Of a stretch of DNA of 64,000 nucleotides, positions 34,617 to 43,926 are shown piece by piece. Made by a program: the position numbers and the translations under genes. The notes under the pieces are model-generated. The model saw only the letters and a program-made list of their open reading frames with translations, was not told the origin of the DNA and did not search any database. Positions within the stretch are counted from its first letter, which is position 1. Each line of letters opens with the position of its first letter. Source of the stretch: Gammaproteobacteria bacterium (GTDB taxonomy: Bacteria > Pseudomonadota > Gammaproteobacteria > Burkholderiales > Rhodocyclaceae). The DNA is taken from NCBI GenBank assembly GCA_018828385.1, contig JAHJVE010000003.1, positions 62,001 through 126,000 on the forward strand. The letters run 5' to 3'.

Positions 34617-35317
34617 GGTTTTCTGCATGCGGCGCGAGCGTCATCGGCCCCAGACACCTAGATCTGGGCGAACCTAACCAGGACGCGATGGCTTTGACGG
34701 GCTGCCTGGACGGCTGGATTGCGGCCGTGGCTGACGGATTGGGATCTCGAGTTCGTAGTGATCTGGGGGCACGTAGTGCCTGTCGGGTTTCCCGACGGAT
34801 CTTGCGCGCCGCATCGAGCAGCTTCGATCTACCTGCAACACTGCCATTGATTCATCAGCAATGGCTCCAAGCCATTGAGCCGACAACTCCAAGAGACGCC
34901 GCAACAACGCTGTTATTCGGTCGCGTGACAGCTGAAGGCGATGTCCATGCAGCTCAATTGGGTGACGGTTTGCTGTTGGTGAGATGCGCTGGCGAGTTCC
35001 GTCGCGTCACGCCAGACCGCACTGCCTATGGCAATCAGACGTGGGCACTTGAGTCCACACACGTGCAGGACAGATGGAGCACCACACAGGGCCGACTCAC
35101 TGAACCAGGTGATGGTGTAGTCCTGATGACAGATGGCGTGGCGGATGACCTCGAACCAGCCCAACTCGCCGATTTCTTTGATGCGCTTTATCAAGACCTA
35201 AGCACGCGGAATCGCCGTAGAGGCAAGCGCTGGCTGCAGTCTGAATTGAATGACTGGGCAACCCCCTTGCACAGCGACGACAAGACACTGGTGGCCATAT
35301 TTAGGACGTCCAAATGA
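34613..35317 (+). CDS. PP2C-type protein phosphatase of the TerY-P triad
   Basis: A 234-residue PP2C domain with its metal-binding and catalytic motifs: EPNQDAMAL, VADGLGSRVRSDLGA, DAATTLLFG, AAQLGDGLLLV, VLMTDGVADDL and the final DDKTLVAIF. All the acidic metal ligands are present, so it should be active. It probably dephosphorylates targets of the kinase encoded next. It overlaps both neighbours by 4 nt (ATGA), indicating translational coupling. Confidence 0.9.
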   Translation: MRFSACGASVIGPRHLDLGEPNQDAMALTGCLDGWIAAVADGLGSRVRSDLGARSACRVSRRILRAASSSFDLPATLPLIHQQWLQAIEPTTPRDAATTLLFGRVTAEGDVHAAQLGDGLLLVRCAGEFRRVTPDRTAYGNQTWALESTHVQDRWSTTQGRLTEPGDGVVLMTDGVADDLEPAQLADFFDALYQDLSTRNRRRGKRWLQSELNDWATPLHSDDKTLVAIFRTSK

Positions 35318-36741
35318 GCATAACAACAGCAGAAGCACCGAAAAAGAACAGGACGGTGCTAGACCAACACGGTCAGTCCTATGAGTTGACGGGGCGTATC
35401 GGTGAAGGTGGACAGGGGATCGTCTGCACTACCAACTACCCCAACGTTCTCGTCAAAGTTGCGCGCGCAACTACAGAAGAAAAGAGAGCCAGTTGGACAA
35501 ACAAGATCCGCGCGCTTATGCGCCAGCCACTTGAAGGCCTTCCTATCGCTCATCCGTTGGCCCTCATCACGCAGCCGCAACCCGGCTACGTCATGGAATT
35601 GATGGATGGACTGGCCCCAATGACTGAGCTGATGCAGGTGGCGACGGATGCATTGATGTCTGATGACGGCCTCTCCGGCTATGTAAAAACAGGCGGCCTG
35701 TTGCGTCGGTTGAAGATGATTGCGCGACTGGCGCGGGTACTGGCTGAACTGCATGGCCGTGGACTGGCCTACGGCGATCTCTCTCCTGCAAATGTCTTCG
35801 CATCGCAGTCATTTGAGTACGCCGAAGTCTGGTTAATCGACGCCGACAACGTTGCGAGTCAGTCGCGTGATGGCCAGCAAGGCGTCTTCACTCCCGATTA
35901 CGGTGCCCCCGAGATTCTCCGGGGGGAGTCTGGCATCAATACGCTGACAGACAGTTGGAGTTTTGCGGTCATGGCTTATCGCATCCTCACCCTGGTGCAC
36001 CCACTCAAGGGGGATGTCGTCCTTGAAGGTGAGCCCGAGCGTGAAGAGGCAGCGCTTCGTGGTGAACTCCCTTGGGTAGATCACCCAACTGATCGCAGCA
36101 ATGCCTTGTCGATAGGTCTGCCCCGCGAGATCACGCTCAATGCCCCACTGCGTGCACTGTTTGAACGATGCTTCAATGCCGGGCTGAATAGTCCAGGCGA
36201 TCGACCAAGTCTGAGTGAATGGGCTGATGCCTTCGAGGCTGCCACAGGTCATTGCGATCAATGTGAGTCCTGTGGCAGTACGTTCTTCTATAGCTCAAAA
36301 CAGACCTGTCCATTTTGTGATCACTCTCAGGACAAGAATCGTACGATCCTGTTGCAGGAATATCGCTATTTGCCACCCGAGTTGCTCCGGGAGGGCTTGG
36401 CGGAGGACGTGCCAGAGTCATTGATTCGAAAGGAGTGCTGGACCCGCACAGGTAAGGCCATGGTGTTGAGCATGAGCCCTGCCGAGTTGAAAACCTTGCC
36501 CTTGGGAACGTCCTTGTACGCGGATGCGAGCACGCTATGCACTGTCCAGCTAGCCAAGGATGGGTTGTGGATAGAGCCCTCGGCCGGTACGCGAATCTCC
36601 TTGCAGAGAGCATCCGATGACAAAGTTGTCGCGGTTGCGCGTCGGCAGCGGCTCAAATCAGACAGTCGTTCAGGTGCGTCTTTCTGGCTCCACCTCGGAG
36701 CAGTAGAAGAAGAGCACGTCGTATGGCGTTTCAACTGGTGA
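35314..36741 (+). CDS. Serine/threonine-like kinase with C-terminal zinc ribbon (TerY-P triad)
   Basis: A 475-residue protein. The kinase lobe has the glycine loop GRIGEGGQGIV (about residues 28-38), the ATP lysine in NVLVKVA, a catalytic loop GLAYGDLSPANVF (Asp and Asn kept, HRD replaced by YGD), a metal loop LIDADNV in place of DFG, and YGAPEIL in place of APE. After residue 300 there is a four-cysteine zinc ribbon (CDQCESCGS...CPFC) and then a small beta-rich C-terminal domain. This kinase plus zinc ribbon architecture is typical of TerY-P kinases. Substrate unknown; neighbouring helicase or McrB-like proteins are candidates. Confidence 0.88.
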   Translation: MSITTAEAPKKNRTVLDQHGQSYELTGRIGEGGQGIVCTTNYPNVLVKVARATTEEKRASWTNKIRALMRQPLEGLPIAHPLALITQPQPGYVMELMDGLAPMTELMQVATDALMSDDGLSGYVKTGGLLRRLKMIARLARVLAELHGRGLAYGDLSPANVFASQSFEYAEVWLIDADNVASQSRDGQQGVFTPDYGAPEILRGESGINTLTDSWSFAVMAYRILTLVHPLKGDVVLEGEPEREEAALRGELPWVDHPTDRSNALSIGLPREITLNAPLRALFERCFNAGLNSPGDRPSLSEWADAFEAATGHCDQCESCGSTFFYSSKQTCPFCDHSQDKNRTILLQEYRYLPPELLREGLAEDVPESLIRKECWTRTGKAMVLSMSPAELKTLPLGTSLYADASTLCTVQLAKDGLWIEPSAGTRISLQRASDDKVVAVARRQRLKSDSRSGASFWLHLGAVEEEHVVWRFNW

Positions 36742-36748
36742 GTCAACG

Positions 36749-39700
36749 ATGAAACTCAGCGATTTTTCTCTTCTGTCGAGTGAACTTGTCCAGTTCGTTT
36801 GTGACGACCTGGACACTGATTGGCAGATCGGCGAGGCTGTATCGGTGCAGCCACACGGCAATGACTATCTCCTCCGTCAGGGTGATTCCGTCTGCGTCGG
36901 CAAAGTAGCGGGAAGCCAAGATCGAACTGCGATTCAGGTGCAGCGAGGTCTGACGTTGTGGCTTTTAAGAAATCGACAGGGAAAGGTTCTCCACCTTCAA
37001 TCGCTGGATTTGGTCGAGCAGATCCAGGTGGATATGGCGGTTTCTGTTGATGAGGCCATTGCCGAGCAATTGGCCAGCAGGGGTGAGATTCCCGCACCCG
37101 ACGTACAGGCTGCTGTGGGTTGGTTGAGAGATCACTTTGTCGCTGCCGATGACACACCGACACCCTTGGCAGACGAAATTTCGGGGGAAGCTCAGACCTC
37201 AGAGATGGATCGCATTTTTCTTGGTCGCTTCGACAACGCTGCCGATGAAGGCTTCGTTCTATTTGGAGCGGGTTGGCGTGGCACAGTCAAACGAAATATG
37301 GGTGCGCTGAAGCTGATGAGCGTGACTCGTCTGAAGGGGGCTACCGTTCGGGTGGCGATGGCCGTAGGGAAGATATCTTTCCAAGATGCCAGTGTTGCCG
37401 TGCAAATTCAGAGTACGGAGCAGCGTGCCCTACTGGATGCTGCGCTACGCGACAACGGGAGCTACCTGCGCCTATGGCAGGAATACGGCGCACTCGAATG
37501 GGAACAGGCTCGAGATTGCGCGAGGGAGCTTGGCTCTCTTCGGTTTAAGAACGCGGATCTCATCGAGGGTGAGCTCTGGGCTTGGTTTCTAAAAGTTGAT
37601 GTTGACCATCTGAAGGATTTCCGAAAACGATGGAAAGCCTTGGGTTTGCCAGGCACGACTCAAGTAGAACTTGGGGAGAAGGAGCTCGATCTTGATTCCG
37701 AAGCTGAGGACGCACCGGAAAAAGGCGAACGGGCACGGCGTCGCCCAGTTCGAGGGGTACTGCGGTTTGAGAGAGACGGCGTTGTCTTAATTCCAAGCCA
37801 GGATCGGCGCTCAGAACGGCCACTAGCCAAGGGCTTCATCTACTACTCACTATCGGGTGACGAAGCTGTACAGACCCGTCGTGCGCGTGCAAAGCAATCC
37901 ATCAATGATGGACGCCGATTGCCGCAACTGAGCTACTTGCTTGAAGGGGTGGCCCCGCCAAGCGCTCGGCGGCGTCAGCTCGTTGGCTTATCCGCCTACG
38001 CCAAGGCTTGCTTTAAGGGCCCTCCAACCGAGCGCCAGAAACTGGCCTTGGATGTTGCAATCAATACGCCGGACATCGCGCTGATTGTCGGCCCGCCCGG
38101 GACGGGGAAAACCCAAGTCATTGCTGCGCTGCAGCGTCGCCTTGCCGAAACGCTAGGCGAAAACTCCTTGCAGCACCAAGTGCTGATCAGTAGTTATCAG
38201 CACGATGCCGTCGATAACGCCCTTAATCGTGCCGAAGTCTTTGGCTTGCCTGCCGTTCGCATTGGCGGTCGAGGGCGTCGTGACGAAGGCGGTGTCGACC
38301 CGGTTGGTGTTTGGTGTGAACGCAAACGGAAGGAAATCGCTGTCCGACTCGACGCGATCCAGCTAGACGAGCCCCTGACTCAGCCGTTGGAAGAGCTTGA
38401 TCGTCGGATCACGGCATTGAGGCTCGCAAGTTTGTCGTCACAGGAACGCCAAACACAGTTCGAGCAAATTGATGTTCTGTTGCGCCAGTTGTTCGATCTG
38501 GATGTTCGCCTCCCGGTCGATATAAAAGACCGATGGGATGAGTTCGTTGTTCATCAGACAAGGGTCGAAACCCAGCGTCAGGCCAATGAGCCAGCAGGGC
38601 TTGTGCGACTGCTGCGGGCTCTGCGAACAAGCTCCATCGGGTTCGCCGATGACGGCCCAGACAGAGCTCATCAGTTTGAGCGCACTCTGCGACGTGGCAG
38701 CGTCAAACTCGAAGAGTCCGAGTGGCGGTTGCTCCAGCGACTTTCAACGGTAGCCGATGCTACGGAAGCAGACCTTTCTGAATTGGCTGCCTTCAAGCTG
38801 TCCATGCTGGATCGACTGAGCCCCGATTACAGGCCCCCGCAGCTTAAGCAGGCGTTGAGCGGTGAAGCACTTGGGCTCTTGGCCGATATTGAGCACGCAA
38901 TCGACGCACCTTTGCGCCAATCTCGCCGTGGCATTTCTGCGGTAGTGGCCTCGTACCACGCTGCACTTGCCCAGGCCCCCAATGAGGCCGCGAGAGCGGT
39001 CCGGGAGTACGCGAGCATTGTCGGTGCGACGTGCCAGCAGTCAGCAGGCAAGGCTATGAGTAGTTTGAAGGAGTTGAGCGACCTAGAAGCATCCGAGGGA
39101 ATTGAATTCGACACGGTTGTCATTGACGAGGCTGCAAGAGCAAACCCTCTCGACCTCTTCGTTCCTATGGCCATGGCGCGCCGTCGCATCATCCTGGTTG
39201 GCGATCATCGACAGCTTCCTCACCTCGTTCAGCGAGAGTTGGAAGATGAACTCATTTCTAGGCAAAGCCTGACTGAGGCTCAAGCGAAGGCTTATGAGCA
39301 GAGTCTTTTTGAGCGGCTCGTGAAACAGCTTCGAGAGCAGGAGAAAGTCGACAACATCAAGCGTGTCGTGATGCTCGATACGCAATACAGAATGCATCCG
39401 ACATTGGGTGATTTCATCAGCAAGCAGTTCTATGAGCCTGAAGGGCTTGGCATCTTGCACTCAGGTCGGCCCGCGCACGATTTCGATCATGCGATTCCCT
39501 GCTACCAAGGAAAATGTGCTGCTTGGTTGGATGTTCCTTTGCAGGAGGGCAAAGAGGATCGACGGGGCTCTAGTCGCATTCGGCTAGCCGAAGCTCGAGC
39601 GATAGCAAAAGAAGTTAAACGGATCGCAGACTCTTGTGGGCCGACACTGAGTATTGGCGTAATCAGTTTTTACCGCGCGCAATGTGACCTCATTCTTGAG

Positions 39701-40099
39701 GCGCTCGTCGACCAGGGCCTTGCAGAGGAAGAGGACGGTGAAATCCGGATTGCGCGATCCTACCGGCAAACCGAATCAGGCGATGAGCGGCTACGTGTTG
39801 GCACGGTCGACGCGTTCCAAGGCAAAGAGTTTGATGTCGTCTTCCTGTCTATCGTGCGCGCTAACGACGTAGTCGTTTCCGATCAAAAGGAAGGAAATGA
39901 GCGTGAACGATTGCTAAACGGTAAGTATGGTCACTTACGCTTGGCAAATCGTTTGAATGTGGCAATGAGCCGCCAGAGGAAGCTCCTTGTTGCCGTTGGT
40001 GAAAAACGCATGGCTGAAGGCCCCGAAGCCGAGGAAGCCGTCCCGGCTCTTACTGCGTTTCTAACGCTTTGCAGAGAGGAGATGGCAAATGGTCGCTGA
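36749..40099 (+). CDS. Large SF1 helicase (Upf1/Dna2-like)
   Basis: An 1116-residue protein. Residues 1-430 are a unique N-terminal region. The helicase core has motif I LIVGPPGTGKTQVI (about residue 447), motif II VVIDEAARANPLDLF, motif III ILVGDHRQLPHLV, and the second RecA lobe with MLDTQYRMHP, VGTVDAFQGKEFDVV and ANRLNVAMSRQRKLLV. These are hallmarks of the AAA_11/AAA_12 Upf1-like group. A long insert of about 250 residues separates motifs I and II. It presumably unwinds or remodels nucleic acid in concert with the McrBC-like pair. Starts 7 nt after the kinase stop. Confidence 0.9.
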   Translation: MKLSDFSLLSSELVQFVCDDLDTDWQIGEAVSVQPHGNDYLLRQGDSVCVGKVAGSQDRTAIQVQRGLTLWLLRNRQGKVLHLQSLDLVEQIQVDMAVSVDEAIAEQLASRGEIPAPDVQAAVGWLRDHFVAADDTPTPLADEISGEAQTSEMDRIFLGRFDNAADEGFVLFGAGWRGTVKRNMGALKLMSVTRLKGATVRVAMAVGKISFQDASVAVQIQSTEQRALLDAALRDNGSYLRLWQEYGALEWEQARDCARELGSLRFKNADLIEGELWAWFLKVDVDHLKDFRKRWKALGLPGTTQVELGEKELDLDSEAEDAPEKGERARRRPVRGVLRFERDGVVLIPSQDRRSERPLAKGFIYYSLSGDEAVQTRRARAKQSINDGRRLPQLSYLLEGVAPPSARRRQLVGLSAYAKACFKGPPTERQKLALDVAINTPDIALIVGPPGTGKTQVIAALQRRLAETLGENSLQHQVLISSYQHDAVDNALNRAEVFGLPAVRIGGRGRRDEGGVDPVGVWCERKRKEIAVRLDAIQLDEPLTQPLEELDRRITALRLASLSSQERQTQFEQIDVLLRQLFDLDVRLPVDIKDRWDEFVVHQTRVETQRQANEPAGLVRLLRALRTSSIGFADDGPDRAHQFERTLRRGSVKLEESEWRLLQRLSTVADATEADLSELAAFKLSMLDRLSPDYRPPQLKQALSGEALGLLADIEHAIDAPLRQSRRGISAVVASYHAALAQAPNEAARAVREYASIVGATCQQSAGKAMSSLKELSDLEASEGIEFDTVVIDEAARANPLDLFVPMAMARRRIILVGDHRQLPHLVQRELEDELISRQSLTEAQAKAYEQSLFERLVKQLREQEKVDNIKRVVMLDTQYRMHPTLGDFISKQFYEPEGLGILHSGRPAHDFDHAIPCYQGKCAAWLDVPLQEGKEDRRGSSRIRLAEARAIAKEVKRIADSCGPTLSIGVISFYRAQCDLILEALVDQGLAEEEDGEIRIARSYRQTESGDERLRVGTVDAFQGKEFDVVFLSIVRANDVVVSDQKEGNERERLLNGKYGHLRLANRLNVAMSRQRKLLVAVGEKRMAEGPEAEEAVPALTAFLTLCREEMANGR

Positions 40100-41552
40100 T
40101 CGCTATCTCCGCTTCGATGTGCGTCGTCCCTCTGGTGGGCGTCCGTTTCTATGGCCTGTTCGAGTTTGGAAGGTTCTTTATCCGACAAAGCGTGTCTTGA
40201 AGCTGAATCTGTTCCAGCAGGCGATCCTTGGACTTGCACGGGCTCGATGCCAGGACAGCTCGGAAATGGCGGAACTGCTGGGGCTGGACGGAGAACTCGT
40301 GGCGTTCATCATTGCGACACAGCTGATCCCCAATGGCTGGATGACTACATTGGGGGCAGTTACTCCTCAAGGTGAGCGTGTTCTCGAAGAGGCTCAGGAT
40401 GCCAGTGAGGAAGTCCGCATGGGGTACGCGTATCAGGACGCAATCTCGGGGAATTGGCTGCCTCGATTCACTGAAGAACTTCCAGAGATTGAAGCAAAGA
40501 GAATCGATGAGCGTGGTTACCCAATATTCCTGCGTGATCTGGATTCCGGAAAGGAAGATCGTCCGTTCCGCCTGAATCACTTCCGGGAAAGTGCGCTGGA
40601 CATAGGGGCACTCTTTGATGCGTTCGAGCGCTATCGGACGGATCACGACCACGCCAAGCAGCGTGATGATGAACTTCCGACACGTGTCCGCATTGAGAGC
40701 CTGAGCTTTGTCGAAGATTCAGCGCAGCCGATGTGGTTGTGGACTTGGATCTTCCCGGACGAGGCCGGGCCACAACCTTGGCTGGTTGCCGACCCGTTCG
40801 GGCTGCAGCAGGCTGCATCATGGTTGCGCAAGCCATTGCAGGAAGTCCTGCCGCGAAACGATAACGTTGCGCGATACATCGCTAACGCAGTAGGTGAGAC
40901 AAGATCGAACGACTTGTCGGCAGAGAAGTGGCTGCGATCTTTGGAGAACCAGATCGATTTGACACTACTGGCGGACTACAGCTGGTCACGGAAGGTGCCG
41001 CTTGTTGAGGGATATCTCGCCAGCGTTTTGAGAAGAAGAGCATTACTCGCAGGCCAGGAGAGATCTTGGCAGGAGGATGTGACTAGTCTTCTCATTGAGA
41101 CTCATAACTTGGCAGAAAGCGTGTTGCAGTGGCTGTTGAAAGCGTATCCAGCTGAGATCAGGAGGTTGCCCCACTGGAAAGATCAGCGGGACTGGAAGGA
41201 TGGAGAAGCTCAGTACTACCTCCAATTTTTCAATCTTTCGTGCCTCACAGATGACGTCATCAAGCGACTTTCAGAGCAGCGCTTGGATCAGGTGAGAACT
41301 GCCGCAAAGCGAGGTAGCAGTTCGCTCAAGGCGTTGTTGTTTGCGGGACTGCTAGGGACGGTTGATCAAGTTGGCCATCCCTTCCTTAATCTATCCGCTG
41401 ATGAGCTGCGACTGAGTTGCCTGCTGGATATGGCCGACGCTCGAAACAAAAAAGCCGGGCATTCAGGTGGCGAAAGAATCGATCGAGAGGCCGCCATGGA
41501 ATACGCTGATTTCGTCATCGAATGGGTTCAAATTTTTAAGGGCTGGTATTGA
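40089..41552 (+). CDS. Unknown protein of the TerY-P/McrBC-like operon
   Basis: A 487-residue protein starting MVADRYLRFDVRRPSGGRPF, with GAGGAGAT just upstream, overlapping the helicase stop by 11 nt. I see no enzymatic motif. Residues 40-90 (ILGLARARCQDSSEMAELLGLDGELVAFI, split around SSEMAELLGL) look like a winged helix, suggesting DNA contact. The rest is helical. Its fixed place between helicase and McrB-like genes implies a specificity or bridging subunit, which is inference. Confidence 0.75.
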   Translation: MVADRYLRFDVRRPSGGRPFLWPVRVWKVLYPTKRVLKLNLFQQAILGLARARCQDSSEMAELLGLDGELVAFIIATQLIPNGWMTTLGAVTPQGERVLEEAQDASEEVRMGYAYQDAISGNWLPRFTEELPEIEAKRIDERGYPIFLRDLDSGKEDRPFRLNHFRESALDIGALFDAFERYRTDHDHAKQRDDELPTRVRIESLSFVEDSAQPMWLWTWIFPDEAGPQPWLVADPFGLQQAASWLRKPLQEVLPRNDNVARYIANAVGETRSNDLSAEKWLRSLENQIDLTLLADYSWSRKVPLVEGYLASVLRRRALLAGQERSWQEDVTSLLIETHNLAESVLQWLLKAYPAEIRRLPHWKDQRDWKDGEAQYYLQFFNLSCLTDDVIKRLSEQRLDQVRTAAKRGSSSLKALLFAGLLGTVDQVGHPFLNLSADELRLSCLLDMADARNKKAGHSGGERIDREAAMEYADFVIEWVQIFKGWY

Positions 41553-41553
41553 T

Positions 41554-43926
41554 ATGGCAAAACACCATAAGGGGAACAAAACCCCAGTGGCACAAAACAA
41601 GAACGCTGCACAAAGTGCTGTCGCAACGGCATGGCAGAAAGCAACGGCTGGCATTGGATCGATTGCATCGCTTGTGCAAAGCGATGCCCCCGTCGTGACG
41701 CTACCGAACTTGGACAATGATCAGGTCACTGCTTTGGACAAGGCCGAGCCTGAGAAAAAAGTTGAGATCGAGATGCTGTTGGTGGAAATCGTCGATGTGG
41801 CGATGAGACTTCGTGATCTGCACGAGGAAGTGAAAAAGCGTACGGATGACCTTGCTCGCAAGGAAGAGGCATTCTCCAGGAGAAGTGAGGAGAACAAAAA
41901 GCGAGCTGAAGAGATCCACAAACTTGATGATGAGTTGAAGCAACGACAAGCTGAAATCAAAAAGTCAGAATCGAAGCAGGCTGATACAGAGCGCGAACTT
42001 GAAAAGCGAGAGCTGGATGCGCGCTCCGGTTTTGCCGCCCAAAACGTCGCAGCACTCAGTGGCCTCAAAAAAGAGATCGTGGAGCTAGAGTCTAAGAAGA
42101 CAGAGATCCAACTTGGCATCCTTCAGGCGGAGCAGAAAGCACGTGACGATGAGTCTGCGCGCGCCTCCGAACTGATGGAGCGTGAGGCGGAGATTGCAAA
42201 CAAGGAAAGAGGTCTTCAGCAGCAGCAACGACGGCTGGATGCAGAGTGGAAAGACCTAGAACGCGAACGAACACAGATCCGTGAGGATGCACTTCGCGAG
42301 GCCAACCAGGAGATTGCGAGATTGACCGAGGGCCGCCAACGAGCTGAGGCTCGCGTCGAAAAGGTGTACCGCGATTGGACCTTGACTGAACAGAAACTGG
42401 AGCAATACCGAGAGTTCTCGGAGGCTTTGGCGGGACGACCTGCACGCGAGATTCTTGACGAGTTGGCTGCTCACAAGCGTCGAGTCACTCAGCTAGAGAA
42501 CCAAATTGCAAACAGTCAAGATGATCAGCTGCAATCTGAAAACGAGGCGCTGCGAAAACTTCGTGACGAGCAAAAGGCGCAACTCGATGAGGTCCATGTG
42601 GAATTGGCTGATGCAAAGGCTCAGCTTCATCGCCTGCGTCTCGGCGTCAGTGACAAAGAGAACCTTGAAAAGGAAAAGCGTGCCCTCGAAAAGAACAATC
42701 AGATCTTGAGTGCAAGGCTGAATGACTTGGGTAAAACGGTGGATGACCTAACCCAGTCACAGCAGTCCGAAAAGCCGTTCCCCCAAATGGCATGGATGGA
42801 TTCAGCATCCAATGCAGACTGGATCAAGGATCGTAAGGCCAAGGAGTTGAGCCTGCCGGAGCAGGACGTTCCTGATCTGAAAAAATTCTCGGTTGAATTG
42901 CAGCACAGGATCGCCCAAGCGGAGGACGGTGCAACACTGCATTTCCGTCTCGAAGATATTCAGTTGCTCATCGCCGGGTTGGCCATGAGCCAGCTTCACA
43001 TCTTTCAGGGGATCAGCGGCACAGGCAAAACGAGCTTGGCGAAGGCATTTGCAAAGGCTATGGGGGGGCATTGCACTGACATTGCCGTCCAGGCTGGATG
43101 GCGAGATCGTGATGACCTACTGGGACACTACAACGCATTCGAAAAGCGCTTCTATGAGCGCGACTGCCTGCAAGGTCTCTACCGTGCACAAACGGGGGCC
43201 TACAAGGACCGGTGCAACATCATCTTGCTTGACGAGATGAATCTCTCGCGCCCGGAGCAGTATTTTGCTGAATTCCTTTCGGCTCTCGAGAAAAATGATT
43301 CAAGAGATCGATTGATCAGCTTGTCGGAAAGCCAGTTGCCAAATGCACCGGCGCTGCTTGTCGAGGGACGAAGGATTCGAGTCCCCCATAACGTCTGGTT
43401 TGTAGGCACTGCTAACCACGATGAGACCACGAACGAGTTCGCTGACAAAACCTACGACCGTGCTCACGTCATGACGCTTCCCCGCCACGAAGCAGGATTC
43501 AAGATTGAGCCAAAACCGAAGGCCAGCTTTAGCTATGGGTCATTGATGGAGCGCTTTGATGGCGCTGTGACCCAGAACGCCGAGGAAGTTGAAGAGTTGT
43601 TGGCGGAGTTGACCACGGGGCCGCTCACAAGCATCTTGCAGGATCGCTTTGACCTGGGATGGGGCAATCGACTTGAGCGTCAGGCTATGCGATTTGTCCC
43701 GGTTTACATGGCTGCAGGCGGCCGCAAAGAAGACGCTCTGGATCATTTGCTTGCTAGCAGAGTATTTCGGCGTGGCAAGGTCACTGGTCGTTACGATGCG
43801 ACGATCGATGATTTATCCGCCATCGAACAAGCGCTTACTACTGTTTGGAAGGGGTGGAAATCGGAGCCTCGCCGTTCCATTGCCCTGTTGGCTGCCGACC
43901 GTCGCCGTAAGGAACGTGGCGCATGA
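41554..43926 (+). CDS. McrB-like AAA+ NTPase with long coiled-coil N-terminus
   Basis: I use the ATG at 41554 (MAKHHKGNKTPVAQNKNAAQ) next to the preceding stop; the track's 41467 start lies inside the upstream gene. Residues 40-430 are a heptad-rich coiled coil (EELKQR-type repeats, KKEIVELESKKTEIQ). The C-terminal AAA+ domain has Walker A GISGTGKTSLAK (about residue 486), Walker B IILLDEMNLSRPEQYF and sensor 1 VGTANHDETTNEF, as in the McrB group. McrB proteins form hexamers that translocate DNA and activate a McrC nuclease. The coiled coil here replaces the usual DNA-recognition domain. It overlaps the next gene by 4 nt. Confidence 0.88.
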   Translation: MAKHHKGNKTPVAQNKNAAQSAVATAWQKATAGIGSIASLVQSDAPVVTLPNLDNDQVTALDKAEPEKKVEIEMLLVEIVDVAMRLRDLHEEVKKRTDDLARKEEAFSRRSEENKKRAEEIHKLDDELKQRQAEIKKSESKQADTERELEKRELDARSGFAAQNVAALSGLKKEIVELESKKTEIQLGILQAEQKARDDESARASELMEREAEIANKERGLQQQQRRLDAEWKDLERERTQIREDALREANQEIARLTEGRQRAEARVEKVYRDWTLTEQKLEQYREFSEALAGRPAREILDELAAHKRRVTQLENQIANSQDDQLQSENEALRKLRDEQKAQLDEVHVELADAKAQLHRLRLGVSDKENLEKEKRALEKNNQILSARLNDLGKTVDDLTQSQQSEKPFPQMAWMDSASNADWIKDRKAKELSLPEQDVPDLKKFSVELQHRIAQAEDGATLHFRLEDIQLLIAGLAMSQLHIFQGISGTGKTSLAKAFAKAMGGHCTDIAVQAGWRDRDDLLGHYNAFEKRFYERDCLQGLYRAQTGAYKDRCNIILLDEMNLSRPEQYFAEFLSALEKNDSRDRLISLSESQLPNAPALLVEGRRIRVPHNVWFVGTANHDETTNEFADKTYDRAHVMTLPRHEAGFKIEPKPKASFSYGSLMERFDGAVTQNAEEVEELLAELTTGPLTSILQDRFDLGWGNRLERQAMRFVPVYMAAGGRKEDALDHLLASRVFRRGKVTGRYDATIDDLSAIEQALTTVWKGWKSEPRRSIALLAADRRRKERGA

